From: Erwinia sp. ErVv1
GTDB taxonomy: Bacteria; Pseudomonadota; Gammaproteobacteria; Enterobacterales; Enterobacteriaceae
Reading direction: 5' to 3'
NCBI RefSeq assembly: GCF_900068895.1
Contig: NZ_CDPK01000004.1
Span: forward strand, 95,158 to 159,157
Length of the DNA: 64,000 bases
Part shown: positions 29,542-38,035 of the stretch, one piece after another
Layout: each line of letters starts with the position of its first letter
Position numbering within the stretch: position 1 is the stretch's first letter
The notes under the pieces: model-generated
Seen by the model: the letters and a program-made list of their open reading frames with translations, nothing else
The model's database searches: none
What the model was told of the DNA's origin: nothing
Translations under genes and position numbers: made by a program

Positions 29542-31452
29542 TTATAACCGACTCAAACAGTCCATTGCCACCGCCTTGAAACTGTCAAAATCCGTGCTGT
29601 CCCGCAGCCGCACCATCGCCCTTTCGCGCATAAACGTCACAAACAGATCGTATATGGCCATCGCCTCTTCATATTCCGTCTTGCTGATCGCCAGCAGAAA
29701 AATGACGCAGGCCGTTTCATCCCCCCAGCTAATTCCCTGCGGAGCCAGCACGGTGTAAACCACCGTTTTCTTGGCTAACAGTCCTAACGCGTGCGGCAGG
29801 GCGATCCCCTCGCCCAGCATGGTGCTGACGATGGCCTCACGCTCCTCCACCGAGGGGAAGAACGCTGCATCCACCACGCCTTCCTGTTCCAGCTCATCGC
29901 AGAGCGTTCTGAACAGTTCGGACTGGGTCATGGGTCTGTCGATGATGCGGAAGTGGCTGGCGTCAAAAAACTTCTCCAGCATATAAGGCCGGGTGCGATC
30001 GACCAGCACCAGCTTGCCAATCTGCTCCAGCTGATAGTCGGTGGGAAAAGGCGACATCACCACGACGGGCTTGTCCTTTTCGCTCAGGCGGGCTGTGGAG
30101 ATAACAAAATCCTCCTCAACGCTACCCTGCTGCTCATACTGTCGAAGCGAAACAATATTACTGACCACGATCTGCGGATATTTCCGCATCAGCATGGCCT
30201 GGATCATCCGCACGGTGGAGTTACCCGTATCGCATACCAGCAAAACCTGCGGATGCCGCTGATAGCCTACGTTGTAATGCCGTTCCAGCCCCACGCCGAT
30301 ATGCAGAACCAGAAAGCCAATTTCGTTTTCGCTAATCACATAGGGGGTGTATTTCCCCCAGCTTGATACCGCCGCCAGCGTCACGTCGTACGCCAGCGGG
30401 TAGTGCTGCTTGATATTGGTCAGCAACGGATTAGGAATATTAATCTGGTAGCGCATCCGCGTAATCATCGTTTTGATATGCGTCAGCAGGTCTGCACGAA
30501 GCTGTGGATCGTTTTGCAGATTGAAATTGTACTGGGTATTGATATAGCTAAGAATGTAGTTAACCAGCGATTCGCCATCGTCCGGGCTGATGGCGCTGGG
30601 AGCAATCTCCTCAATTCGCCTTGCGGCAATGTTCACCCGCAGATAAGCCTCCTCGGAGGGCGAGATATCCTTACCGGTAACAGGCCGCAGCAGGTTGACG
30701 ATATGGCGGGCCGCATCCCGTACGTCTTCATCCACATCTTCCGCGCTAAAGTCAGAGAGCGGGTGACCTTCGCTGATGCGCCTTACCGCTACCGCACAGT
30801 AGAGGCGCAGATAAAACTCGCTGTCGTCAGTCATACGAATATGGAAGCGGCTGAAGCACTGCTGTAATAAAGGCTGTAGCTGGTCGAGAATACCGCTGTT
30901 CAGCGCCTCGATATTGAGCAGCGGGTTATCGCTGTCTTCCAGCGCAATCTGGTAGAGCAAATCGGTCAGACAGGTGCGAATCGCCACTTCACTGCCGAAC
31001 AGCTTCATTCCATAGCGCGGCTTGGTTTCAACCGACAGTTTGTAGCGTCCCAGCCACTCTCTTACCTCAGCCATATCGCTCTGTAGCGTGGCGCGGCTGA
31101 CAAACCATTCGTCCGCCAGGTCCTCCAGCTTAAGGGAAAAAGCAGAGGTGAGAAAACGGGTCAGCAGGTAGTGTACCCGTGCGGCAGAGGTACGCGGAAC
31201 CCGCAGATGGGAAGGAGACTGCTGCTGTAGCAGGCTATAGCGGACGGCATCGTCGATCTTAAGCTGATAGCCTTCTCCGCGATTCAGTACAAAGCGCGCG
31301 CCGTGATCCACCAGCATCCCGTTGAGGGCTGTCACATCGGTGCGCACGGTGCGCGTCGAAACGTTGAAGCGGCGTGCCAGTTCATCCTGAGGCAACGTCT
31401 CGTTTTGGAGCAGGTCATACAGCTGAGCAAGGCGTTGGTTAGGAAATCTCAC
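29542..31452 (-). CDS. BglG/MtlR-type regulator: HTH, two PRDs, EIIB-like and EIIA domains
   Basis: 636 residues. N-terminal winged helix (ARRFNVSTRTVRTDVTALN, about 25-43) and a second HTH-like segment near 100-130. Two PTS regulation domains (about 175-400) are recognisable by YLRLYCAVAVRR and FLVLHIGVGLERH. A GatB-like EIIB segment contains LLVCDTGNSTVRM (Cys). The C-terminal EIIA of mannitol/fructose type has GEGIALPHALGL (phosphorylatable His). Such proteins sense PTS phosphorylation and activate a neighbouring sugar operon. It is the last gene of the minus-strand cluster and most likely controls it. Confidence 0.92.
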   Translation of the reverse strand: MRFPNQRLAQLYDLLQNETLPQDELARRFNVSTRTVRTDVTALNGMLVDHGARFVLNRGEGYQLKIDDAVRYSLLQQQSPSHLRVPRTSAARVHYLLTRFLTSAFSLKLEDLADEWFVSRATLQSDMAEVREWLGRYKLSVETKPRYGMKLFGSEVAIRTCLTDLLYQIALEDSDNPLLNIEALNSGILDQLQPLLQQCFSRFHIRMTDDSEFYLRLYCAVAVRRISEGHPLSDFSAEDVDEDVRDAARHIVNLLRPVTGKDISPSEEAYLRVNIAARRIEEIAPSAISPDDGESLVNYILSYINTQYNFNLQNDPQLRADLLTHIKTMITRMRYQINIPNPLLTNIKQHYPLAYDVTLAAVSSWGKYTPYVISENEIGFLVLHIGVGLERHYNVGYQRHPQVLLVCDTGNSTVRMIQAMLMRKYPQIVVSNIVSLRQYEQQGSVEEDFVISTARLSEKDKPVVVMSPFPTDYQLEQIGKLVLVDRTRPYMLEKFFDASHFRIIDRPMTQSELFRTLCDELEQEGVVDAAFFPSVEEREAIVSTMLGEGIALPHALGLLAKKTVVYTVLAPQGISWGDETACVIFLLAISKTEYEEAMAIYDLFVTFMRERAMVRLRDSTDFDSFKAVAMDCLSRL

Positions 31453-31507
31453 GATTTCTCCCGTCTTTATTGAGCCGGTCAGCGCGTCCGACTCGGGTTA
31501 CAAAATG

Positions 31508-32650
31508 CTAAGGCGTGAGCACCAGCTGTGAGGGTGCGCCAACGGCCGTATAGTCCTGGGTAAAAGAGAGCGCGCCGCTGCTATCCACCCGGAAGCGCGT
31601 GATGTTATCGCTGCGCTGATTGATGGCGTAAAGCGTCTTACCATCGTGAGAGAGCGTAAGGGTGCGCGTGTAGTCACCTCGCGTCCAGACGTCATCTTTA
31701 TGGCTCAGCGCACCACTGGTTCCAATAGCAAAATGCGCAATGCTATTGTGCAGCCGGTTCGCCACGTAGAGATTCTTACCCGCTTTATCAATGACCAGCC
31801 CGGCGGCAAAGCTGGTGCCTTTATAGCCGTCGGGCAATGCAGAAACCGTAGCCCCCTCAGTCAGGACGCCGGTTTTCGCGTTAAGCCGATAGCGAGTTAA
31901 CGTTGAAGCCTCTTCATTGATCAGATACAGCGCGCTGCCGTCCGGTTGGAAAACGAAATGCCGTGGGCCTGCGCCCGCAGAAGATGCCGGGATCCATGCG
32001 GGCGTATTAGGCTGTAGCTGGCCCGCGTTGTTCAGGCGATACTGATAGATGCGATCCAGCCCCAAATCGGTCGAGAAGACAAATTTTCCGCTGGGATCGC
32101 TGGCGATCATATGCGCATGCGGACCGTTATGGTCGCTTGCCGCAAAACTCCCTTCGACCGCCGCCGCTGGGTGGCTGGCACCGGCTGGCCCACTGTCCTG
32201 CTGCGTATCGCTGGCTTCTCCCAGGCGGCCATCGGCCTGCACCGGCAGAACCGCTTTACTCCCACTAACGTAGTTAGCAACCAGCAAATACCTGCCGTCC
32301 GGGGTCAGAGAAAGGTATACCGGTCCGGCCCCCTGCGAACTGACCTCATTCAGCTTTGTCAGGCTGCCATCCCCATTGATGGTATAGGCAGCCACCGTCC
32401 CTTTCTCGCTCTCACTGGCAACGTAGAGCGTTTTCCCTTTGGCATCAAGGGTAAGCTGCGCCGCATTTGCCTGATGACTTACCAGCGTTTTATCACTCAG
32501 TGCGCCATCGTGCGGGCTAACCTGGAAGCGGTAGACGCCCTCACCGTTGGGATTATAAGTACCGACATAAGCATACTGTGCATGGGCCGCCAGCGAAGTG
32601 GCGGCTATCAGGGATAATGAGAGGACGGTAATTAACGGGCCGTTGCGCAT
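31508..32650 (-). CDS. Exported lactonase-family (Pgl/YbhE-like) beta-propeller
   Basis: 380 residues. A cleavable signal peptide (about 1-23, ending AAHA) is followed by a seven-bladed propeller of the PF10282 type: AYVGTYNPNGEGVYRFQVS, LLVANYVSGS, HNGPHAHMIASDPSGKFVFSTDLGLDRIY, GAGPRHFVFQPDGSALYLINE. Cytoplasmic relatives are 6-phosphogluconolactonases. The signal peptide places this one in the periplasm, where it could open a sugar-acid lactone before uptake (inference). I start at 32650, with GAGGA upstream, rather than at 32662. It lies between the regulator and the aldolase gene. Confidence 0.85.
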   Translation of the reverse strand: MRNGPLITVLSLSLIAATSLAAHAQYAYVGTYNPNGEGVYRFQVSPHDGALSDKTLVSHQANAAQLTLDAKGKTLYVASESEKGTVAAYTINGDGSLTKLNEVSSQGAGPVYLSLTPDGRYLLVANYVSGSKAVLPVQADGRLGEASDTQQDSGPAGASHPAAAVEGSFAASDHNGPHAHMIASDPSGKFVFSTDLGLDRIYQYRLNNAGQLQPNTPAWIPASSAGAGPRHFVFQPDGSALYLINEEASTLTRYRLNAKTGVLTEGATVSALPDGYKGTSFAAGLVIDKAGKNLYVANRLHNSIAHFAIGTSGALSHKDDVWTRGDYTRTLTLSHDGKTLYAINQRSDNITRFRVDSSGALSFTQDYTAVGAPSQLVLTP

Positions 32651-32709
32651 GGTGATCCTCATTCAGAAAAGAGGCCGACCAGCCTCGGTCTCAGGCTGGT
32701 CGGGCGGGC

Positions 32710-33450
32710 TTATTTAACCCATTTTTTGGTCATTGCCAGCAGCGCACTGACATCGGCAGGGCGCGTATTACCCGAGGCTTTATCAATGATGGAGCTGTAG
32801 ATATGCGGGATGATTTTGCTTACGCCAGCATCCAGCGCAATTCGCAGAATCGCCTCATAGTTTTCCAGATCGATTCCGCCGGTTGGCTCAAGCCAGAAGT
32901 CCTGCTCCGCACAGGCCTTCGCCACGGCGGTGAACTCATCAATGGCTTTCAGACCGCCCATTGGGAAATACTTCACCGAACTGCCACCCATATCTTTCAG
33001 CATAGCAATAGCGGTTGCTACCGGCACAATGGCATCAGCTGCCCTTGAGCTCAACGGGCCGGTGGAGATTTTTACCAGGCCGGGCGTGCCGGTAGGCGAA
33101 ATCAGACCGTTTACGACGGTTTGGTTCTGCCCCAGCAGCGCACGGCTGGTTGCCACGCCGGTAAAGACCTGATTAACGTGCTGCGGCTGAATTTCAGCGG
33201 AGATGGCGCTCACCATCGCCGACTGGTTAGGGTCGCCTGCGCCAAGGCCGACGGAGAGCGCATTGTCGATAAGCGCAGCGTATTCACGCATGTCGGCAAC
33301 GGCGCTCGCTACGCTATCATAGTTTTTCGACAGGACGCCCACCAGCACATGGCCTTCAGCGGCCTGCCAGATCTCACGGGCATTCTCTTTTGAGCCAGCC
33401 AGCACGTTGAGACACACGCGGTCTTGATAAAATTTAGGGTTCAGCATCAT
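32710..33450 (-). CDS. KDGP aldolase-family protein (DgaF-like)
   Basis: 246 residues. It matches the 2-dehydro-3-deoxy-phosphogluconate aldolase family that includes Salmonella DgaF: FYQDRVCLNVLAGSKENAREI, VLVGVLSKNYDSV, GLVKISTGPLSSR, VKYFPMGGLKAIDE, WLEPTGGIDLENY. The Lys and Gly-rich phosphate segments fit a TIM-barrel class I aldolase. The expected products are pyruvate and glyceraldehyde 3-phosphate. Its ATG overlaps the stop of the ammonia lyase gene by 4 bp (ATGA), indicating translational coupling of consecutive steps. Confidence 0.88.
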   Translation of the reverse strand: MMLNPKFYQDRVCLNVLAGSKENAREIWQAAEGHVLVGVLSKNYDSVASAVADMREYAALIDNALSVGLGAGDPNQSAMVSAISAEIQPQHVNQVFTGVATSRALLGQNQTVVNGLISPTGTPGLVKISTGPLSSRAADAIVPVATAIAMLKDMGGSSVKYFPMGGLKAIDEFTAVAKACAEQDFWLEPTGGIDLENYEAILRIALDAGVSKIIPHIYSSIIDKASGNTRPADVSALLAMTKKWVK

Positions 33451-34568
33451 GCTTTTTTCTCTCCTGCTAACAACGCGTTAATACATGCATAGATGGTATC
33501 TAACTGCCCGACCGACACGCTGCGCACGTCGACCTCAATAATACTTTCGTTAGCTTTATAGCCGCGGAAGTAGATGGCGATTTCACCGGTTTTCAGCGCC
33601 TGCACCACATCGCCGGTGGTATAACCTATTGCCGTTTCATCCAGCTTTATCTCGGCTCGCGCAATGTCGCGCCCCGCCGAGTCCCACACCACGCGGGCGG
33701 TAATGCCATTCAGGCCGTTCAGATTGCTGATAAACGGAGTCATTTTTTCAACCATCTGCACGCCAGTGACCTTCTCCTGGGTCAGATAGCTTTCAATCGC
33801 CTGGGTCAGCCCCAGAATGCCCTCTTTGCCCACTTTCATGGCGCGACCAATACCCATTGACTGCCGCTTTACCCACTCAACAGGCTGCCTGCGTCCCATG
33901 ACCAGGCCACTGGTAGGGCCTTCCAGCGCTTTGGCACCGCTGTAAATCACCAGGTCTGCGCCGTACTGGTAGTAGCACTTAAGATCTTCTTCTGCGGCGG
34001 CATCCACGATCAGCGGGACACCGTGTTTGCGGGCTACCGTGGCCGCCTGCTCAACGTTGAGGTGGCTTTTCTGTACGCAGTGGTGCGATTTAATATAGAG
34101 AATGGCCGCGGTCTGCGGCGTGATAGCCGCGGAGAGCTGATCGGCTGAGCACTCGTTAGCGTAGCCCGCTTCTACCAGACGTCCTCCGCCCAGGGCGACC
34201 ATCGTTCCGACCGGCGCGCCGTAATTCACGTTATGGCCTTTAGGGACAACAATATCGTGTGGCACGGTTAGCGGCGCGGCGTGGAGGTTTTCCAGCAGCC
34301 AGTCGTTATCCTTCACAATCACCCCGGCTACGGCCTGAGCGATACCCGCAGACGCGCAGGAGACCACCACCGCATCTTCCGCCCCGAGCAGCCCGGCGAT
34401 ATACGCACCGGTCTTATTAACCAGGTCTTTCATCTCAAAGTAGTGATTCAGCCCGTATTTGACCGTATCAACCACCTCTTCACCCGGCGTCGATACGCCC
34501 AGAATGGTCATGCGGCCTGAGGCGTTAATGACCTGCTTCAGGCCATATTTTTCATAAATTGACGACAT
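33447..34568 (-). CDS. DgaE-type PLP-dependent ammonia lyase (SelA-like fold)
   Basis: 373 residues. Fold-type I PLP protein: VVVSCASAGIAQAV binds the cofactor phosphate, LIVDAAAEED supplies the ring Asp (about 189), and YSGAKALEGPTSG supplies the PLP Lys (about 213). It resembles Salmonella DgaE, which converts D-glucosaminate 6-phosphate to 2-keto-3-deoxygluconate 6-phosphate plus ammonia. I start at ATG 34568 (SSIYEKYGLKQVINASG), which overlaps the upstream amidohydrolase gene by 17 bp. The exact isomer used cannot be read from sequence. Confidence 0.88.
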   Translation of the reverse strand: MSSIYEKYGLKQVINASGRMTILGVSTPGEEVVDTVKYGLNHYFEMKDLVNKTGAYIAGLLGAEDAVVVSCASAGIAQAVAGVIVKDNDWLLENLHAAPLTVPHDIVVPKGHNVNYGAPVGTMVALGGGRLVEAGYANECSADQLSAAITPQTAAILYIKSHHCVQKSHLNVEQAATVARKHGVPLIVDAAAEEDLKCYYQYGADLVIYSGAKALEGPTSGLVMGRRQPVEWVKRQSMGIGRAMKVGKEGILGLTQAIESYLTQEKVTGVQMVEKMTPFISNLNGLNGITARVVWDSAGRDIARAEIKLDETAIGYTTGDVVQALKTGEIAIYFRGYKANESIIEVDVRSVSVGQLDTIYACINALLAGEKKA

Positions 34569-35685
34569 GATGCTTTTTCCCTTCATCGGTAATAAACCAC
34601 TCGCCACCCACAACGGCGGCCAGAGGTATCAGCTGTTTCTCACCGGCAACCGACTGCCCTTCGGAGTCGATAAACAGGCAGGGTTCTTCTTTGAGATCAA
34701 AAAGGGTCAGGTCGGCGTCAAGTCCCACTTCAAGCCGTCCTCTGTCGTGCAAACGCAGGCCCTGGGCAGCGTGAAGCGTCACACAGTCAATAATCTGCGG
34801 CAGCGTCATACCCACACTGAAGAATTTCGACATTACGTGAGCCAGCGAATGTACCGGGCCGTTAATGCGGTTGCGGCAGTAGATATCTGAACTGATGGTG
34901 TGCGGCAGAATGCCCTGTGCGATGGCCACGCGGGCGACCTCAAAGCTAAAGCTGGCGCTGCCGTGCCCCACATCCAGGCGTACCCCACGATCCAGGGCCC
35001 GTTTAACCGAGGCGCGAAGCTCTCCGGCGGGCGTCAGAATACGGTTAGGCTTACCGTTATAGCAGTGAGTAATGATATCGCCGCTGCCGAGCAGGTCGGT
35101 GATTTCGTCAAGGTCCGGCGGATTATTACCGATATGCACCATCAGCGGCAGATTGCCATTTTCCTGCTGGATCTCTTTGGCTCGCACCAGCGGCTGAATG
35201 CCGTTTGCACCCACCACGCTGCTGCTCATTCGCGCCTTAATACCGAGAATAAAACCTGGTAGCCGCTTAATGGCATCGCGAATGCCCACCCTGTCGATCT
35301 GACTCATATCCGCCAGCTCGTTTTGCGTCACGATGCCGGTGCGGGCAATATTGAGCAGAGCATGAACCCGCGTATCTGCCTCGCGGGTGATCTGATAAAA
35401 ATCGTCGATATCGTCCGCGCCGGTACTGCCTGCATCCACGACGGTGGTGACGCCCGTTGCCACGCCGATACGATCGGCCTCATCATGATAGATGGGCGAT
35501 TTGGGGTAGCAATGGACGTGCGAATCGATCCAGCCCGCGCTAAGCCAGCACTGCCCGGCAAGATCCTTCTCAGTGGCCGCTTCCCCGCGCACTTCGCCGA
35601 GTGCAGCAATTTTACCGTCGCTTATGGCGATGTCGGTCAGGCTGCCATCAGGCAGACGCGCACGGCGGATAACAAGATCAAACAT
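34552..35685 (-). CDS. Amidohydrolase/deacetylase-family metallohydrolase
   Basis: 377 residues in a urease-type TIM barrel. Metal ligands are visible: DSHVHCYP (HxH), GIKARMSS (carboxylated Lys), MVHIGNNPP (His), ITHCYNGKPN (His), and an Asp in TISSDIYC. The family includes N-acyl-amino-acid and N-acetyl-sugar deacetylases. In this operon removal of an N-acyl group before the ammonia lyase step is plausible. I start at ATG 35685, preceded by AAAGGAG; the frame is open to 35760 but that extension is not conserved-looking. Confidence 0.86.
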   Translation of the reverse strand: MFDLVIRRARLPDGSLTDIAISDGKIAALGEVRGEAATEKDLAGQCWLSAGWIDSHVHCYPKSPIYHDEADRIGVATGVTTVVDAGSTGADDIDDFYQITREADTRVHALLNIARTGIVTQNELADMSQIDRVGIRDAIKRLPGFILGIKARMSSSVVGANGIQPLVRAKEIQQENGNLPLMVHIGNNPPDLDEITDLLGSGDIITHCYNGKPNRILTPAGELRASVKRALDRGVRLDVGHGSASFSFEVARVAIAQGILPHTISSDIYCRNRINGPVHSLAHVMSKFFSVGMTLPQIIDCVTLHAAQGLRLHDRGRLEVGLDADLTLFDLKEEPCLFIDSEGQSVAGEKQLIPLAAVVGGEWFITDEGKKHHVVNL

Positions 35686-35759
35686 GACTGACTCCTTTAA
35701 TACCGGATGCCGCAGCATCCACAACGCGGTTTGCCCATTCCAGGCAAACCGTCGTGACA

Positions 35760-36410
35760 TCAGAGGGCTACCGGGAAAATCGCCCCCAGTAACATCGCCC
35801 CCAGAATGGCTCCGCCGGTAATGGGCTTATTCCACATATAGAACAGCAGCGACCCCAGCAGCGAGCCTAAGCCAATCGGTATTGAAGCCGTCATCGCAGA
35901 GAGAATAATCAACGGCCCCAGAAAGCGACCAGATGTGTTCCCTGCCCCCATCATCACGTCTGCACCGTAGGTGGAGTCGCTGTTATTGATGGTGAACCTG
36001 CGCGCCAGAATAATCACGTAACCCACCGCAACCCCCAGCACCAGTCCGGTCACCAGCGAGGCCGCAAAGTTCGCCACCGGGTAGATAATTCCGGCCCCCA
36101 GCAGCAGCGCCGGTACGCCCAGCCCGATACCGGTCTGAATCGCGCCGCCAATATCCAGGATACCGACCAGTGAGCCTTCAATGATGCGGGCAAACAGAAA
36201 GCTGGCGCCAAAGGCTGCAACCGCGCCGTAGACGCCGGTTTCCATTCCCGACCGCAGCATGGAGACAAAGGCGACTTCATTGAATGCGCCGAGCCCGTAG
36301 ACGTAGTACATGTGCGTCCCGGCGAATACTCCGGCAGACAGCAGGCCGACAAAAATCGGAAAGGACCAGTCTGCATACCAGAAACCGTTTTTTGACTCTT
36401 CCATCGTCAT
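35760..36410 (-). CDS. DUF4310 membrane protein
   Basis: 216 residues, about six hydrophobic helices rich in Gly and Ala (FPIFVGLLSAGVFAGTHMYY, GAVAAFGASFLFARI, LDIGGAIQTGIGLGVPALLL, LGAMLLGAIFPVAL). It matches the uncharacterised DUF4310 family, which travels with DUF4311, DUF4312 and the SFCGS protein. The Gly-rich helices and the pairing with a second membrane protein suggest one subunit of a transporter (inference). It starts 8 bp after the DUF4311 gene stop. Confidence 0.85.
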   Translation of the reverse strand: MTMEESKNGFWYADWSFPIFVGLLSAGVFAGTHMYYVYGLGAFNEVAFVSMLRSGMETGVYGAVAAFGASFLFARIIEGSLVGILDIGGAIQTGIGLGVPALLLGAGIIYPVANFAASLVTGLVLGVAVGYVIILARRFTINNSDSTYGADVMMGAGNTSGRFLGPLIILSAMTASIPIGLGSLLGSLLFYMWNKPITGGAILGAMLLGAIFPVAL

Positions 36411-36417
36411 CGTCCTC

Positions 36418-37194
36418 TTATTTACCGCTCATGGCGTTATGGATCATTTCCAGCCAGCCCGGCACGCCCAGCTGGAAGGATTGCAGCATTTTCATGTCAA
36501 AACCGCGGAAGAAGCCGCTGAGCACGAAAAGCAGAACGATGGCAGCCATCATCACCTTAGTGACTTTATTCCAGCCGCTCTCTTCAACGCCTTTACCAAT
36601 CAGGATGCCCAGCACCAGACCCGGTACGGCATTCCCCATCATCAGTTGCGCAAGACCGCCGAAAATCGTGGCCCAGAATCCTGACTTCTTACCGGCATCA
36701 ATCGCAGCCAGCCAGAAGATCACCGGCATCACGGTATTCACCAGCAGATTCGCAGCAGGCACCAGTACCTTAACGGCGGTGACCTGTAGCGCAGCCGGAA
36801 CGGCGGAGGCGGTTGAATTAAGGAAGGCAACCACGATCATGCCGATGATGCCGCAGGCAATCGCCATTTTTTTCGGATCGTGGAGGGTTTCAGCGACGTT
36901 ACGGTTTTTCACCATCAGCGCAGCGGCACCCCAGTGGGGAATAATGCGGTGATCGACATCCTGAGTGAAGGAACCGGCCGCCACGGAAGAGGCCCAGGCA
37001 TTAAAGAAAAAACCCAGACCAAAAGAGAAGTGAGAGGCCGGATCGCCTTCACAGGAGTTAAGTTCACCCAGTGTACGAAATGCACCCATTCCCTGCGTGG
37101 TGGGGGCGTGGAACATACGCGCAGCACCTGCGCCTACGCCGACACCAACCAGACCGCCGATGATGAGTGACTTAAATAAGATTATTAAAAACAT
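36418..37194 (-). CDS. DUF4311 membrane protein
   Basis: 258 residues, about six membrane helices (IILFKSLIIGGLVGVGVGAG at the N-terminus, KMAIACGIIGMIVVAFLN, NLLVNTVMPVIFWLAAIDAG, MMAAIVLLFVLSGFFRGFDM). Loops carry FRTLGELNSCEGDPASHFSFGLGFF and HRIIPHWGAAAL. It matches DUF4311, always seen with DUF4310. It is probably the second subunit of the putative transporter. It has no resemblance I can see to classical EIIC or EIID sequences. Confidence 0.85.
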   Translation of the reverse strand: MFLIILFKSLIIGGLVGVGVGAGAARMFHAPTTQGMGAFRTLGELNSCEGDPASHFSFGLGFFFNAWASSVAAGSFTQDVDHRIIPHWGAAALMVKNRNVAETLHDPKKMAIACGIIGMIVVAFLNSTASAVPAALQVTAVKVLVPAANLLVNTVMPVIFWLAAIDAGKKSGFWATIFGGLAQLMMGNAVPGLVLGILIGKGVEESGWNKVTKVMMAAIVLLFVLSGFFRGFDMKMLQSFQLGVPGWLEMIHNAMSGK

Positions 37195-37262
37195 CAGTCT
37201 TTCCTTTCAGGCTTGCGCCAACGTTTTTAAATCATGATTATTGCTGCCTCAGGGGCAGTGCT

Positions 37263-37559
37263 TTATTTCGTGACGAAATCGACCTTATCGGCGTCGATGA
37301 CGGTCACGCTAACGGTAATATCCAGCTCAACGCTGTAACTCCGTCGTTCTCTCGCCAGAAAGAAAAACAAAAATTTCTCCTTTCTGACGCTCTGCTGTGC
37401 ACGGACCACCCTGACATCCTGGGGTTCAATACGCAGCAGTACCTTGCTGGTCGATTTAAGTAGCGTGTTCTGTACCCGGCTTAACGCGTCAGCAAAGGCG
37501 CGGGACTTGCTGTCCCCTTTGCCGCTTACGTTTACCGTCGTGGTGAATTGCTCCTTCAT
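37263..37559 (-). CDS. DUF4312 small cytoplasmic protein
   Basis: 98 residues, beta-rich, with no signal or membrane segment. Pattern: an N-terminal strand TTTVNVSGKGDSKSRAFADA, a central LLRIEPQDVRVVRAQQ, then a basic hydrophobic turn KFLFFFLARERRSY and a C-terminal strand. It matches the DUF4312 family, which occurs in this gene neighbourhood. Its function is unknown. It starts 3 bp after the stop of the SFCGS gene, so the two are co-translated. Confidence 0.82.
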   Translation of the reverse strand: MKEQFTTTVNVSGKGDSKSRAFADALSRVQNTLLKSTSKVLLRIEPQDVRVVRAQQSVRKEKFLFFFLARERRSYSVELDITVSVTVIDADKVDFVTK

Positions 37560-37562
37560 CGG

Positions 37563-37925
37563 TCAGCCACCGTGTTTTTTTGTCCATGCCTGAACCAGAC
37601 GTTCGCCCAATTCTTCTTTATCCATAAAGCCAAAACCCAGCGCGACGGCGCCTTCGTTGATAGCGGTAACGCCTTCATCGACGGAACGCATCCCGTACTT
37701 TGCCTTATAGCCGTGTTTATTCTGTGCGGTGATCGACCCTGCGCCGCCGCTGCCGCAGAACGAGATGCCAAAGGACGCCCCTTCCGCTTTCATTACGTCG
37801 CCCAGCTTCATATCGGCCGCGACACCGGGGATGACGATAGCTTTCCCCCCCGCTTTCTCAACGCCTGCCGCAACTTTCTGGCCTTTACCTAAACGGTCAC
37901 CAATGACCACGATTACCTGTGACAT
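37563..37925 (-). CDS. Glycine-rich SFCGS-family protein
   Basis: 120 residues. The signature is GISFCGSGGAGS, with Cys about residue 57, in a Rossmann-like alternation (VIVVIGDRLGKG, GKAIVIPGVAADM). A Cys followed by a Gly-rich loop is reminiscent of the phospho-Cys loop of PTS EIIB proteins, though elsewhere in the chain; this is only a resemblance. I start at ATG 37925, with AAGGAG 5 nt upstream, rather than at 37943. Its function is unknown. Confidence 0.85.
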   Translation of the reverse strand: MSQVIVVIGDRLGKGQKVAAGVEKAGGKAIVIPGVAADMKLGDVMKAEGASFGISFCGSGGAGSITAQNKHGYKAKYGMRSVDEGVTAINEGAVALGFGFMDKEELGERLVQAWTKKHGG

Positions 37926-38035
37926 GCCTGCTCCTTGATTCAATGAATGATGTCGTTATCAATTACAAAATGCGTGACGGGGTGGCGACCACGCAGCGGT
38001 TTGGGCGTCCATCAAGACGCCGTCATCCCCCAGTT

